Shown here: in pieces, positions 39,690 through 48,487 of the stretch | Position numbering within the stretch: the first letter of the stretch is position 1 | How the letters are laid out: the number at the start of each line of letters is the position of its first letter | Source: Candidatus Accumulibacter appositus | GTDB lineage: Bacteria; Pseudomonadota; Gammaproteobacteria; Burkholderiales; Rhodocyclaceae | Direction of reading: 5' to 3' | Length of the DNA: 59,023 nucleotides | NCBI GenBank assembly: GCA_000585055.1 | Contig: JEMX01000053.1 | Coordinates: 28,275-87,297 of the forward strand | Notes under the pieces: generated by a model | Seen by the model: the letters and a program-made list of their open reading frames with translations, nothing else | The model's database searches: none | Told to the model about the DNA's origin: nothing | Made by a program: the position numbers and the translations under genes

Positions 39690-40013
39690 ATGGATGCGCA
39701 GCAATTGATCAAAGAACAGGTAACGGGCAACCCTGTTGTCCTCTACATGAAGGGGACGCCGCAGGCGCCACAGTGTGGCTTCTCGTCGGTAACGGTGCAA
39801 ATCCTCAAGGCCTGCGGAGTGTCCAACTTCCTGAGTGTGAACGTGCTCGAGAACCCGGAAATCCGTAGCGGTATCAAGTCCTACGCCAACTGGCCAACGA
39901 TTCCGCAGCTCTACGTGCGCGGCGAGTTCGTCGGCGGCTGCGACATCATGCGTGAGATGTACGAGGACGGTGAACTGCAGAAACTGCTTGAAGGCCTGGT
40001 TGATCCGGTCTGA
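39690..40013 (+). CDS. grxD: Monothiol glutaredoxin, Grx4 family
   Basis: A 107-residue CGFS-type glutaredoxin. The active site is [13 protein letters not shown] near residue 30. The glutathione-contacting [19 protein letters not shown] is intact. Family members bind a glutathione-ligated [2Fe-2S] cluster and pass it on in Fe-S assembly, often with BolA. Length is close to E. coli GrxD (115). Confidence 0.97.
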   Translation: MDAQQLIKEQVTGNPVVLYMKGTPQAPQCGFSSVTVQILKACGVSNFLSVNVLENPEIRSGIKSYANWPTIPQLYVRGEFVGGCDIMREMYEDGELQKLLEGLVDPV

Positions 40014-40109
40014 TCGCCAGTGTTTCTTGTCGGTCTTTCGGGTCCGATGCGCCGCCTAAGTGCTTCTGATAACAGGCCGTCGCAGCGCGTGTCGTTGCGA
40101 CGGGATTGC

Positions 40110-40475
40110 TCAAGCGCTGGCCGTTGCCGGCTTGCCGACGCTCAACTCCTCGTAGGCCCTGACCGCTTCGGCGGCGTACATCAGTGCCGGGCCGCCACCC
40201 ATGTAGGTGCACACGGCAAGTGTTTCCATCAATTGCGCACGGCTGACGCCCAGGCGAATCAGCGCCTTGACATGAAATCCGATGCAGGCATCGCAGCGGC
40301 TGGAGACCCCGATCGCCAGGGCGATGAGTTCTTTATCCAGTGCCGACAGCACCCCGGGCGATAGCGATGCCTTGGCCAGCGCATTGAAGCCTTGGATGGT
40401 CTCCGGGATATCCTGGCGCAGGGTTGCAAGGGCCTTGGATACGTCGTGGGTAATTGTGCCGAAAGACTTGCTCAT
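40110..40475 (-). CDS. Carboxymuconolactone decarboxylase/AhpD-like protein
   Basis: A 121-residue all-helical protein of the CMD/AhpD family. The redox motif SSRCDACIGFHVKAL holds the CxxC pair and the downstream His of the AhpD proton relay. A peroxide-reducing or disulfide role is therefore more likely than ring decarboxylation, though many members are uncharacterised. On the minus strand upstream, TTGCCC-18 bp-TATATT is a possible promoter. It stands alone, convergent with grxD. Confidence 0.9.
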   Translation of the reverse strand: MSKSFGTITHDVSKALATLRQDIPETIQGFNALAKASLSPGVLSALDKELIALAIGVSSRCDACIGFHVKALIRLGVSRAQLMETLAVCTYMGGGPALMYAAEAVRAYEELSVGKPATASA

Positions 40476-40601
40476 CAGTGTCGCGCTCCATTAATCAGAA
40501 AAAACTAATATACCGTAACGGAGCTTTTTTGGGCAACTGGTCTCCGACGCCGGAGATTTGCTCGCTACCGGATTTGAGAAACATGAATGGCGGACGGGGC
40601 G

Positions 40602-41135
40602 ATGAATAGCGGACGACAAGCGTGTCAGCACTCGCCGTTGCTGCTTGCTGCCTTGCTTTTAACGGCTTGCGCCGGCTACAGCGGCCGCGGTCTGCAAGCC
40701 GGGGTGGCAACTTTGCCGGAGGTGATCGCGACGATGGGAATGCCGGCCTTGAGTTGGCAGGATCCTGACGGCAGCGAACAATTGGCGTATCCACGCGGGC
40801 CGGCAGGCACGCAGACCTTCATGGTCTTCATCGCGCCGGATGGACGTCTGCAGCGCATCGAAGGGGTGCTGGATATGGTGCATTTCGCTCGTGTCGAAGC
40901 GGGTAAGAGTGACCGCGAGTCGGTGCTGCGCTTGCTCGGACCCTCTGTGCCGCAGTGGACCGACTATTTCAAAGCGCGCGACGAACTGGTCTGGGAGTGG
41001 CGGTTCTGCGACAGCTGGAACCAACTCGCACGCTTCGACGTGCTCTTCGACGCCACGACAGGAATTGTCCGCAGCACGTACCAGCGGCCGGATCTGATGG
41101 GCTGGGACGGGGTGGCTCCGTATTGTGGTCATTAG
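40602..41135 (+). CDS. BamE-like lipoprotein, similar to the 9.2-kb protein
   Basis: A 177-residue predicted lipoprotein: signal peptide with core SPLLLAALLLTAC and lipobox Cys at residue 23. The mature part resembles the protein at 9248-9739, with matching order of segments: ALSWQDPDGSEQLAYPRGP against SLEWVETDGTRVWEYPRTP, then MVFIAPDGRLQRIE against MLVIAPDNLLREVR, then a second unit ending in LLGPS against LLGRP. An ATG at 40587 is an alternative start. The function is unknown beyond the family link to outer-membrane assembly. Confidence 0.82.
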   Translation: MNSGRQACQHSPLLLAALLLTACAGYSGRGLQAGVATLPEVIATMGMPALSWQDPDGSEQLAYPRGPAGTQTFMVFIAPDGRLQRIEGVLDMVHFARVEAGKSDRESVLRLLGPSVPQWTDYFKARDELVWEWRFCDSWNQLARFDVLFDATTGIVRSTYQRPDLMGWDGVAPYCGH

Positions 41136-41195
41136 TCCCTAGCGAGTTTCGCCAGCCGCGCCTGCTGCTGCACGCGGGCTGCCGCCGACGAAGCT

Positions 41196-42482
41196 TCAGA
41201 AGCTTACCAGGCGGGTGTTCGCGGACGTCAGGCGTTCGCTCAGGACGGCCAGAAAAGACTGGTAAAAGTGTACCCGGCAGGCTTCGGAGGAAGATTTCAA
41301 GGAATGGGCCGTTATTCGCACCAGTTTGGCTTCTGTCAGAGCGATGACGTCGGCGACGCGTGTGCAGCTCGATTTGCCAATGACGGCCATTTCGCCGAAG
41401 CATTCGCCAGAGGTCAGCATGTCCAGGATCAGGCCATTCTTGAGCACTTTCAACTCGCCTTCGGCGAGGAAGCAGAAGAAATCCCCGAGGTCGCCGTCGC
41501 GAATGATCCGTGTGCCGGGCGAAGCGCGGCTCCACTGCGAGAAGCGCACTATCTCCCAAATCTCGACGTCGGAAAAGTCGGCAAAGAATGGGAAGCCACG
41601 CAGGGTGTCGAATTTCTCGAGATCGGCGATCGTATCCGCGGATACTTTTGGCCGCCGCTCACGAAAAGCTTGCGCCAGATCATGGGCGAAGTCCTGCCAA
41701 GTGGCGTAGCGCGTGTCGAGGTGCTTGCTCATTGCGCGCGCAACGATCGCGTCGAGGGCAGGCGGGATCTCCCGGCGTATGCTTGAGGGCCGGCGCGGTT
41801 CCGCATTGATGATCTGGTAGATCATGTCGTAACTGTTGCGCGCCTGAAAAGGCAGTTGTCCGGTCAGCAGCTGGTACATGACGACACCCAGCGAGTAGAT
41901 GTCGGTCTGCTGATCAAGCGCCTGTTCTTTGACCTGTTGTGGCGACATGTAGGCGGGTGAGCCGATCCCTTGCACCAGCGTGCGATCGGGCGAGCCGATG
42001 ATGGCTGCGCCGAAATCCGAGATCTTGATGTCGCCCTCGTTGGGGTCGGTGCAGGTGAACAGGATGTTCGCCGGCTTGATGTCGCGGTGGATGATGCCGG
42101 CCTGGAAGGCGAAGTCTAGCGCCCGGCTGCACTTGAAAACGATCTCGACAACGCGTTCGACCGACAACAGCCGGCCGAGCGCGCACACCGTCTCCAGCGT
42201 GCCGCCGGCGACGTATTCCATGACGATGTAGCACAGATGGTCGTCAACGACGGCGTCATAGGTCTGGACGATGTGCGGGTGCGACAGTTTACCGATCAGT
42301 GCCGCTTCGTTGAGGAACAGGTGGGTGTAGAGTCGGCCTCGCTTCGGGTCTTTCAGGATGCCGGGAAAGGCCACCTTGACCGCCACTTCGCGCTGGGTAA
42401 ACGCGTCGCTGGCCAGGTAGACGGTAGACGTGGCTCCGTGCCCAACTTCGCGGATCAGCTCGTATTTGCCGATCTTCTCCAT
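41196..42482 (-). CDS. Ser/Thr protein kinase fused to a cyclic-nucleotide-binding domain
   Basis: A 428-residue cytoplasmic protein. The kinase domain (about 1-280) has the G loop GHGATSTVY, the VAIK Lys in EVAVKVAF, the catalytic HRDIKPANILF, DFG in KISDFGAA, and activation-segment end GSPAYMSPQQ, where the usual APE Glu is Gln. The C-terminal cNMP-binding domain (about 290-410) has GDLGDFFCFLAEGELKV and a phosphate cassette FGEMAVIGKSSCTRVADV with the key Arg. The layout suggests a kinase gated by cAMP or c-di-GMP-like ligands; this is inference. It ends upstream of no partner; argH starts in the same direction 23 bp upstream of it. Confidence 0.94.
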   Translation of the reverse strand: MEKIGKYELIREVGHGATSTVYLASDAFTQREVAVKVAFPGILKDPKRGRLYTHLFLNEAALIGKLSHPHIVQTYDAVVDDHLCYIVMEYVAGGTLETVCALGRLLSVERVVEIVFKCSRALDFAFQAGIIHRDIKPANILFTCTDPNEGDIKISDFGAAIIGSPDRTLVQGIGSPAYMSPQQVKEQALDQQTDIYSLGVVMYQLLTGQLPFQARNSYDMIYQIINAEPRRPSSIRREIPPALDAIVARAMSKHLDTRYATWQDFAHDLAQAFRERRPKVSADTIADLEKFDTLRGFPFFADFSDVEIWEIVRFSQWSRASPGTRIIRDGDLGDFFCFLAEGELKVLKNGLILDMLTSGECFGEMAVIGKSSCTRVADVIALTEAKLVRITAHSLKSSSEACRVHFYQSFLAVLSERLTSANTRLVSF

Positions 42483-42505
42483 TGTCGGGGGCTTGCGGTT
42501 GGCGC

Positions 42506-43891
42506 CTAGTCGCGACGGGCGCGGGAAATGGCCGCCAGCACTTGCTCCGGCGCCGTGCCGCCGACATGTGCGCGCGCGGCCAGTGAGCCATCAATGGTTA
42601 GTACCGCAAAGACTTCCTCGCCAAGCAGCGGTGAGAAGCCCTGCAACTCGGCGAGCGGGAGTTGCGCCAGATCGACACCCAGCTCCTCCGCGCGACGCAC
42701 GGCCTGTCCGACGGTTTCGTGGGCGTCGCGGAAGGGCATGCCCTTGCGGGTCAGGAAGTCGGCCAGGTCGGTCGCGGTGGCGAAGCCTTCGCTCAGTGCT
42801 TTGCGCATTCTTTCGGGATTGACGGTGATGCCGGCAATCATCTCGGCAAAAATGCGCAGCGTGTCGCTGACCGTGTCGATGGCATCGAATAGCGGCTCCT
42901 TGTCTTCCTGATTGTCCTTGTTGTAGGCCAGAGGCTGGCCTTTCATCAGGGTCAGCAAGGCCGTCAGGTGACCGTACACGCGGCCGGTTTTGCCACGCGC
43001 CAACTCCGGAACGTCGGGATTTTTCTTCTGCGGCATGATCGAACTGCCGGTGCAGAAGCGATCCGCGATCCTGATGAAGCCGAAGCGCGGGTTCATCCAC
43101 AGCACCAGCTCTTCCGACAGGCGTGACAGGTGCATCATCAATAGCGCGCAGGCCGCGCAGAATTCAATCGCGAAGTCGCGGTCGGAAACCGCGTCGAGCG
43201 AGTTTTCGCAGACACTTTCGAAGCCCAGCAATTCGGCGACGAAGTGGCGGTCGATGGGATAGGTGGTGCCGGCCAGCGCCGCTGCGCCCAGCGGCAGACG
43301 ATTGGTACGGCGGCGGCAGTCGCTGAAGCGTTCGCCGTCACGCTGCATCATCTCGAAATAGGCGAGCAGGTGATGGCCAAACGTGACTGGCTGGGCGACC
43401 TGGAGATGGGTGAACCCGGGAAGCGGCGTGGCGGCCTCCTTTTCAGCCAGGTCGAGCAGGCTGGTTTGAAACCGCCGCAGCAGTGGCTGCAACTCGTCGA
43501 TAGCGTCACGCAGGTATAGGCGAATGTCGGTTGCCACCTGATCGTTGCGCGAGCGGCCGGTATGCAGGCGCTTGCCGGCGTCACCGACGAGGGCCGTCAG
43601 GCGCTTCTCGATGTTCAGGTGCACGTCTTCGAGGTCAAGCGACCAGACAAAGGTGCCGTTCTCGATCTCGCGCACCACCTGCGCCATGCCGCGCTCGATA
43701 TCGGCGAGGTCTTCGGCGCTGATGATTTCCTGTTTGGCGAGCATGGTCGCGTGCGCAATCGAGGCGCGAATGTCCTGACGCCACATGCGGCGGTCGAAAT
43801 CCACCGAGGCCGTATAGCGTGTGACGAGGTCGGACATCGGCTCGGAGAAGCGGCCGGCCCAAGTGTATTGGGAAGAATCCGATTGGCTCAT
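42506..43891 (-). CDS. argH: Argininosuccinate lyase
   Basis: A 461-residue enzyme splitting argininosuccinate to arginine and fumarate, the last step of arginine synthesis. The signature [12 protein letters not shown] near residue 280 is intact, as are [16 protein letters not shown] and [13 protein letters not shown]. Length matches E. coli ArgH (457). It is divergent from algZ; the argH-algZ-algR-hemC order is conserved in Pseudomonas and betaproteobacteria. The kinase-cNMP gene follows in the same direction after 23 bp. Confidence 0.98.
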   Translation of the reverse strand: MSQSDSSQYTWAGRFSEPMSDLVTRYTASVDFDRRMWRQDIRASIAHATMLAKQEIISAEDLADIERGMAQVVREIENGTFVWSLDLEDVHLNIEKRLTALVGDAGKRLHTGRSRNDQVATDIRLYLRDAIDELQPLLRRFQTSLLDLAEKEAATPLPGFTHLQVAQPVTFGHHLLAYFEMMQRDGERFSDCRRRTNRLPLGAAALAGTTYPIDRHFVAELLGFESVCENSLDAVSDRDFAIEFCAACALLMMHLSRLSEELVLWMNPRFGFIRIADRFCTGSSIMPQKKNPDVPELARGKTGRVYGHLTALLTLMKGQPLAYNKDNQEDKEPLFDAIDTVSDTLRIFAEMIAGITVNPERMRKALSEGFATATDLADFLTRKGMPFRDAHETVGQAVRRAEELGVDLAQLPLAELQGFSPLLGEEVFAVLTIDGSLAARAHVGGTAPEQVLAAISRARRD

Positions 43892-43952
43892 GGGGGAGAG
43901 GTTCCTGGGCTAGAATCACTCGTAGAACCTTGGACAGGCGCCACTTCGAGTG

Positions 43953-44993
43953 ATGGCAAGTATAAAGCAAAACTTGGCCGACCAGCCCCTGCCGGATTTT
44001 CGAAATTCCGGAGTCATGCTGCGAAGTCTGCTCGGCGTGAACCTTCTGGCGCTGGGCGCTGCGCTGGTTCAGAGTCAGGGTGTTCAGGATAGCCTGCAGC
44101 ATTTCATCGACATGGCGGCCTGGGTGCAGCCCTTGCTGCTCTTCGATCTGGCGCTGCTGGCCTTGCTTGGCAACAGCCTCCAGCGAGTATCCGCGTGGAT
44201 CGGGCGCACGCTCGTGTTGTTGCTGGCAGCCGTATCGGCGATGCTATTGTCGGCCTTGTGGAGTCACCTGCTCTTTGCCGATGGTGGTGGCGGCCAGGGT
44301 CTGCTCAGGGCGGGCCTGCTGGCTGCGCTGGCGGCCGGGTTCATGCTCGGCTACTTCGCCTTGCGCGCCGGCGCCTTGTCCCCGGCGCTCGTCGAGGCGC
44401 GACTGCAGGCGCTGAGCGCGCGCATCCGACCGCATTTTCTGTTCAACAGCCTGAATGCAGTGCTCTCGCTGATTCGCGTCGACCCGCGACGCGCTGAAAC
44501 TGCACTCGAAGAGTTGGCCGATCTTTTTCGCGCGCTGATGCGTGATCATCGCGAGTTGGTGCCGCTGGCCGACGAGCTTGCCCTCTGCCGGCAGTATCTG
44601 GACCTCGAAAAGCTGCGCCTCGCCGAGCGTTTGCACGTCGAATGGGACATTGCGCCGAATTTGCCGCTGGACCTGAAAGTGCCGCCGCTGATGGTGCAAC
44701 CGCTACTGGAGAATGCGGTTTACCACGGCATCGAGCCCTTGGGCGATCCGGGCAGTATTCGCATTCGCCTGGCGCACCGCGCTGATGCTCTGCAACTCGA
44801 TATTGTCAATCCCTGCGCGGGCGGCGCCGAGAAACAGCGCGGCAGCCACATGGCGCTCGACAATATCCGCGAACGCCTGGCGCTGTACTACGACCTTGAA
44901 GCTCGACTCGAGACCCACGCGGTGGCGCTTGGCGACGGCCGGCACGAGTATCGGGTGCGTATCGTTCTGCCATGTCGAGCGCATTGGCGATGA
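43953..44993 (+). CDS. algZ: LytS/AlgZ-type sensor histidine kinase
   Basis: A 346-residue membrane kinase of the His_kinase (LytS) family. About four N-terminal helices occupy residues 25-145. The phospho-acceptor region reads RIRPHFLFNSLNAVL near residue 165, and the N box is VQPLLENAVYHGIEP. AlgZ (FimS) works with AlgR to control alginate and twitching in Pseudomonas; alginate control is not implied here. A GTG at 43950 is an equal start. The stop overlaps the algR start. Confidence 0.9.
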   Translation: MASIKQNLADQPLPDFRNSGVMLRSLLGVNLLALGAALVQSQGVQDSLQHFIDMAAWVQPLLLFDLALLALLGNSLQRVSAWIGRTLVLLLAAVSAMLLSALWSHLLFADGGGGQGLLRAGLLAALAAGFMLGYFALRAGALSPALVEARLQALSARIRPHFLFNSLNAVLSLIRVDPRRAETALEELADLFRALMRDHRELVPLADELALCRQYLDLEKLRLAERLHVEWDIAPNLPLDLKVPPLMVQPLLENAVYHGIEPLGDPGSIRIRLAHRADALQLDIVNPCAGGAEKQRGSHMALDNIRERLALYYDLEARLETHAVALGDGRHEYRVRIVLPCRAHWR

Positions 44994-45775
44994 ATGTGCC
45001 GGCTGCCACCCCTTCGTTGTCGCTACTCGTTTGCGACGACGAGGCGCCAGCGCTGGCACGTTTGCGTGACTTGCTGAGCGATATCGCTCCGCAACTGCCG
45101 AACGAGATCGTCGCCGAAGCCGACAACGGCCTGCATGCCCTGGCCGCCATCGAGGGCATGCGGGTCGATGTGGCGCTGGTGGACATCCGCATGCCGAAAA
45201 TGGACGGCATTGAACTCGCACGTCACCTCTCTCGGCTCGAACACCCGCCGGCGGTAATCTTTACGACCGCCTATGAAGTTTACGCGGTACAGGCCTTCGA
45301 GCTTAACGCCGTCGACTATCTGCTCAAGCCGGTGCGTGCCTGGCGCCTGCTCGAGGCGCTGCGAAAAGTTCACCGCCAAGCGCCGCTGTCAGCGGCGCTG
45401 CTTGCGCAACTGCCGCAAGGCGCGCGTAGCCATCTTTCCTGCCACGAACGTGGCCGGCTGTTGCTGATTGCCGTCGCTGAGATCGTCTATTTGCGGGCTG
45501 ACCTGAAGTACGTCACGGCGCGTACCCGTGATCGTGAGTTTCTGCTTGACGAGTCCTTGACCCATCTCGAACGGGAATTCGGCGGGCAATTCATTCGTCT
45601 CCATCGCGGGGTGCTGGTGGCCCGGGATGCGGTCAGCGGTTTCGAGAAGAGTGGCGATGGCGATGATGCCGAGACGCAATGGCAGGCCATCCTGCGCGAC
45701 CTTCCGGAGCGGCTGCCGGTCAGTCGTCGGCAGTGGCCCTTGCTCAAGTCCTTTGCGCGCCAACTGAGTTCCTGA
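44990..45775 (+). CDS. algR: LytTR-family response regulator AlgR
   Basis: A 261-residue regulator. The receiver domain has acidic residues CDDEAPAL, phospho-Asp in ALVDIRMPKMDG, and the conserved Lys in DYLLKPVRA. The C-terminal LytTR DNA-binding domain runs from about 155 (VYLRADLKYVTARTRDREFL ... FIRLHRGVLVAR). The ATG at 44990 overlaps the algZ stop (ATGA); an ATG at 44972 would add six residues. It should be phosphorylated by AlgZ. Confidence 0.92.
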   Translation: MNVPAATPSLSLLVCDDEAPALARLRDLLSDIAPQLPNEIVAEADNGLHALAAIEGMRVDVALVDIRMPKMDGIELARHLSRLEHPPAVIFTTAYEVYAVQAFELNAVDYLLKPVRAWRLLEALRKVHRQAPLSAALLAQLPQGARSHLSCHERGRLLLIAVAEIVYLRADLKYVTARTRDREFLLDESLTHLEREFGGQFIRLHRGVLVARDAVSGFEKSGDGDDAETQWQAILRDLPERLPVSRRQWPLLKSFARQLSS

Positions 45776-45863
45776 TCGCGGCCGGCAGCCGCTTTTGACG
45801 CTCATCAAGGAGCGGCCGGGGCCGGTTTTCCTATAATGCCCGCTGTCATCCGACGAGATCTTC

Positions 45864-46538
45864 ATGAGGCACGCTCAAACTTTGAGAAAACGGTTCTGCC
45901 TGCTGCTTCTGGCAGTCATCGGGCTGCCGGCTGCGGCACTTGACCTGGATCGCGCCAAGGATGTCTATGGTCCATGTGCAGCCTGCCATGGCCCCTTCGG
46001 TGCCGGCGGCAAGCAAGGCGAATACCCACGCATATCCGGCCAGCCGCCGAAGTACATTGAGCAGCAGCTGCAAGCTTTCCAGGTTCAGTCGCGACTGAAC
46101 CTGCCGATGTATCCGTATACCCGGGAGCGTGAACTCGATGCTGAGGACATGAAGCTGCTTGCCGCTTACCTGGCGCAGATCGAACTGCCGACGCGGCCGC
46201 CGGTATTCAAGGACAGCGACGACGCCCTGGCGCGGCTGCTGGCGATGGAGAAAGTGATGATCATCCCGCGTGCTGAAGGGAATATCGAAAACGGCAAGGC
46301 GGTCTACCAGAAGGACTGCGCGGTCTGCCATGGCCGGCGCGGGCAGGGGCGCGGCATGTTCCCGATGCTTGTTGGCCAATACACGAATTACCTGCAAAAG
46401 CAGATTGACGCCTATCTCCAGGCCGAACGCCCGCACGACGAAGAAGGTGCCAAGACGGGAGCCTTGTACAGGCTGAAGGCCGGCGATGTTAAGGATGTGC
46501 TGGCCTATTTGACGACCCTGCAGGCGGCCGAGCAGTAA
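45864..46538 (+). CDS. Diheme cytochrome c (c4-like)
   Basis: A 224-residue periplasmic cytochrome. A signal peptide (FCLLLLAVIGLPAAALD) is followed by two class I haem domains with CAACH near residue 38 and CAVCH near residue 152. Each has a Met-containing region that could supply the sixth ligand (LPMYPY, GMFPMLVG). The paired-domain layout is like cytochrome c4 but the sequence is more divergent. A TATAAT lies at 45832-45837. It is placed between algR and hemC, where Pseudomonas has no such gene. Confidence 0.92.
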   Translation: MRHAQTLRKRFCLLLLAVIGLPAAALDLDRAKDVYGPCAACHGPFGAGGKQGEYPRISGQPPKYIEQQLQAFQVQSRLNLPMYPYTRERELDAEDMKLLAAYLAQIELPTRPPVFKDSDDALARLLAMEKVMIIPRAEGNIENGKAVYQKDCAVCHGRRGQGRGMFPMLVGQYTNYLQKQIDAYLQAERPHDEEGAKTGALYRLKAGDVKDVLAYLTTLQAAEQ

Positions 46539-46669
46539 GCAGCATCGCCCGTATCGTCGTCGCTGCCAGAACTTCCGGCGTTCAAGTTCGGCGAACAGCG
46601 CCGGCAGTCTTTCTCGGCGTCGCGCGCAGAAAACGACTTCACAGTCGAGACGAGCGGGCACGCCAAGCA

Positions 46670-46678
46670 TGTTAGAAT
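46670..46678 (+). promoter_or_regulatory. Candidate extended -10 promoter of hemC
   Basis: TGTTAGAAT: a TAGAAT hexamer with the TGn extension, about 90 bp before the hemC start. No -35 is evident. Confidence 0.4.
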
Positions 46679-46769
46679 CGTTCCCTGATCAAAGATGCCT
46701 TTGGAGTGATGCTGCCCTCGCGCACCGGCTTTCTGGCGAGCTTGGCAGCGCGTTTACCGGAAACCTGCC

Positions 46770-47717
46770 GTGAACTCTGCAAATCCAGATCAGTCGCGTA
46801 TCGTCATCGCCTCGCGAGAGTCGCGCCTTGCCATGTGGCAGGCGGAGCATGTACGCGGGCGCCTTGCAGAACTCTACCCGCAGCGCGAGATCGAGATCCT
46901 GGGTATGACCACTCGCGGCGATCAGATCCTCGATCGCCCGCTTTCGACAATCGGTGGCAAGGGTTTGTTCATCAAGGAACTCGAAGTGGCGATGCAGAAC
47001 GGTCAGGCCGATCTCGCCGTCCATTCGATGAAGGACCTGCCGATGGACCTGCCCGAGGGCTTCGTCTTGGGCGCCATTTCGTCGCGCGAGAACCCGTGCG
47101 ACGCCTTTGTTTCCAATCGCTTTGCCGATCTCGATGACTTGCCGGCCAGGGCCGTGGTCGGGACCTCGAGCCTGCGCCGCGAGGCGAGTTTGCGCGCTCG
47201 CTATCCTCAACTGCTTATCAGGAGTCTGCGTGGCAACCTGGATACTCGTTTGCGCAAGCTCGATGCCGGTGAGTACGACGCCATAATCCTCGCCGCCGCG
47301 GGCTTGATTCGACTCGGCCTGGGCAGTCGAATCGCCTCAGTGTTGACCCTGGAGCAGTCTTTGCCGGCACCGGGGCAAGGTGTGCTCGGCATCGAGGTGC
47401 CCGCCGAGCGGGCAGACCTGATGGCCCTGGTGGCTCCACTCAACGACCTGGCCGCGGCTCAATGTGTGCGCGCGGAGCGCGCTTTTTCCCGTGCTCTGGG
47501 CGGCAGTTGCCAGCTTCCCCTGGCTGCACACGCGGTGCTGGATAACGGTGTACTGTGGCTGCGTGGCTTGGTCGCCACGCCCGACGGTCGGCAGTTGTGT
47601 ACCGCTGAGTTGCGTGGTGCGCCGGAGGACTGCGAGTCGCTCGGCCGCGGTCTGGCGCAGACGCTGCGCGACCAGGGTGCGGACGCCATTCTTGACCAGC
47701 TTGTGGCAGGCCGATGA
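46770..47717 (+). CDS. hemC: Porphobilinogen deaminase (hydroxymethylbilane synthase)
   Basis: A 315-residue enzyme joining four porphobilinogens into hydroxymethylbilane. Features: [13 protein letters not shown] at the start, the catalytic Asp in [14 protein letters not shown], and the cofactor-binding Cys in [13 protein letters not shown]. Length matches E. coli HemC (313). The start is GTG. hemD overlaps by 4 bp. It leads the hemC-hemD-hemX-hemY operon. Confidence 0.97.
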   Translation: MNSANPDQSRIVIASRESRLAMWQAEHVRGRLAELYPQREIEILGMTTRGDQILDRPLSTIGGKGLFIKELEVAMQNGQADLAVHSMKDLPMDLPEGFVLGAISSRENPCDAFVSNRFADLDDLPARAVVGTSSLRREASLRARYPQLLIRSLRGNLDTRLRKLDAGEYDAIILAAAGLIRLGLGSRIASVLTLEQSLPAPGQGVLGIEVPAERADLMALVAPLNDLAAAQCVRAERAFSRALGGSCQLPLAAHAVLDNGVLWLRGLVATPDGRQLCTAELRGAPEDCESLGRGLAQTLRDQGADAILDQLVAGR

Positions 47718-48487
47718 CCGGCGCCCTGTGCGGAAAGACCATTGTCGTTACGCGACCGCGTGCGCAAGCCCCCCGTCTGACCTCCTGGATCGCGGAGCAC
47801 GGTGGCGAGCCGCTGCTTTTTCCCTTGCTCGATATCGCGCCGGCCGACGACCCGGAACCTCTGCGCTTGGCGATTACACAGCTTGATCGTTACGCCCTGG
47901 CCGTGTTCATCAGCCCGAATGCCGTCGAGTTCAGCGTCCCAGCAATCCTTTCGGCCCGCGCTTGGCCGGCTGCCTTGCAGGCGGTCGCCATAGGTCCGGG
48001 GAGCGTTGCCTCGCTGGCGACGTACGGGATCAGGAATGCCCTGGCTCCGCTCGAACGTTTCGATTCCGAAGCACTGCTTGAGCTTCCTGCGTTGCAGCGG
48101 TCCTGCGTTGCCGGAAAACGGGTGCTGATCTTTCGCGGCAACGGCGGTCGTGAGTTGCTTGCCGATAGCTTGCGAGAGCGCGGGGCCGAGGTCGACTACG
48201 TGAGTTGTTACCAGCGCTCCGCACCTGACAGTGCGGCAGCGCTTGAAGCGCTGTGGCGCAGCGACCAGCTTGACGCGCTCACAGTTTCATCCAGCGAGGG
48301 TTTGCGTAACTTGGTCGACCTGCTCGACGCCCCCGCGCGTGCGTCTCTGCGTACTACTCCGGTGTTCGTACCGCACCCGCGAATTGCGGAGCTGGCGCAG
48401 AAACTTGGTTTGCAGCGGGTGATTCTGACCGAACCGGCAGATGCTGGGATCATTGCTGCTCTGAACGTATATAATTGGCGGTCATGA
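47714..48487 (+). CDS. hemD: Uroporphyrinogen-III synthase
   Basis: A 257-residue enzyme that closes and inverts ring D of hydroxymethylbilane. The family is weakly conserved, but [30 protein letters not shown] and [17 protein letters not shown] fit well. It overlaps hemC upstream (ATGA) and hemX downstream (ATGA), which supports the call. Confidence 0.95.
   Translation: MTGALCGKTIVVTRPRAQAPRLTSWIAEHGGEPLLFPLLDIAPADDPEPLRLAITQLDRYALAVFISPNAVEFSVPAILSARAWPAALQAVAIGPGSVASLATYGIRNALAPLERFDSEALLELPALQRSCVAGKRVLIFRGNGGRELLADSLRERGAEVDYVSCYQRSAPDSAAALEALWRSDQLDALTVSSSEGLRNLVDLLDAPARASLRTTPVFVPHPRIAELAQKLGLQRVILTEPADAGIIAALNVYNWRS

Noticed and set aside
45795..45837. TTGACG and TATAAT before the cytochrome c gene as a -35/-10 pair
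   Set aside because: They are 31 bp apart. TATAAT alone may still be a -10, noted in the gene entry.
46706..47137. Plus-strand ORF covering the hemC start
   Set aside because: It is out of frame with hemC, which is complete from 46770, and has no family resemblance.
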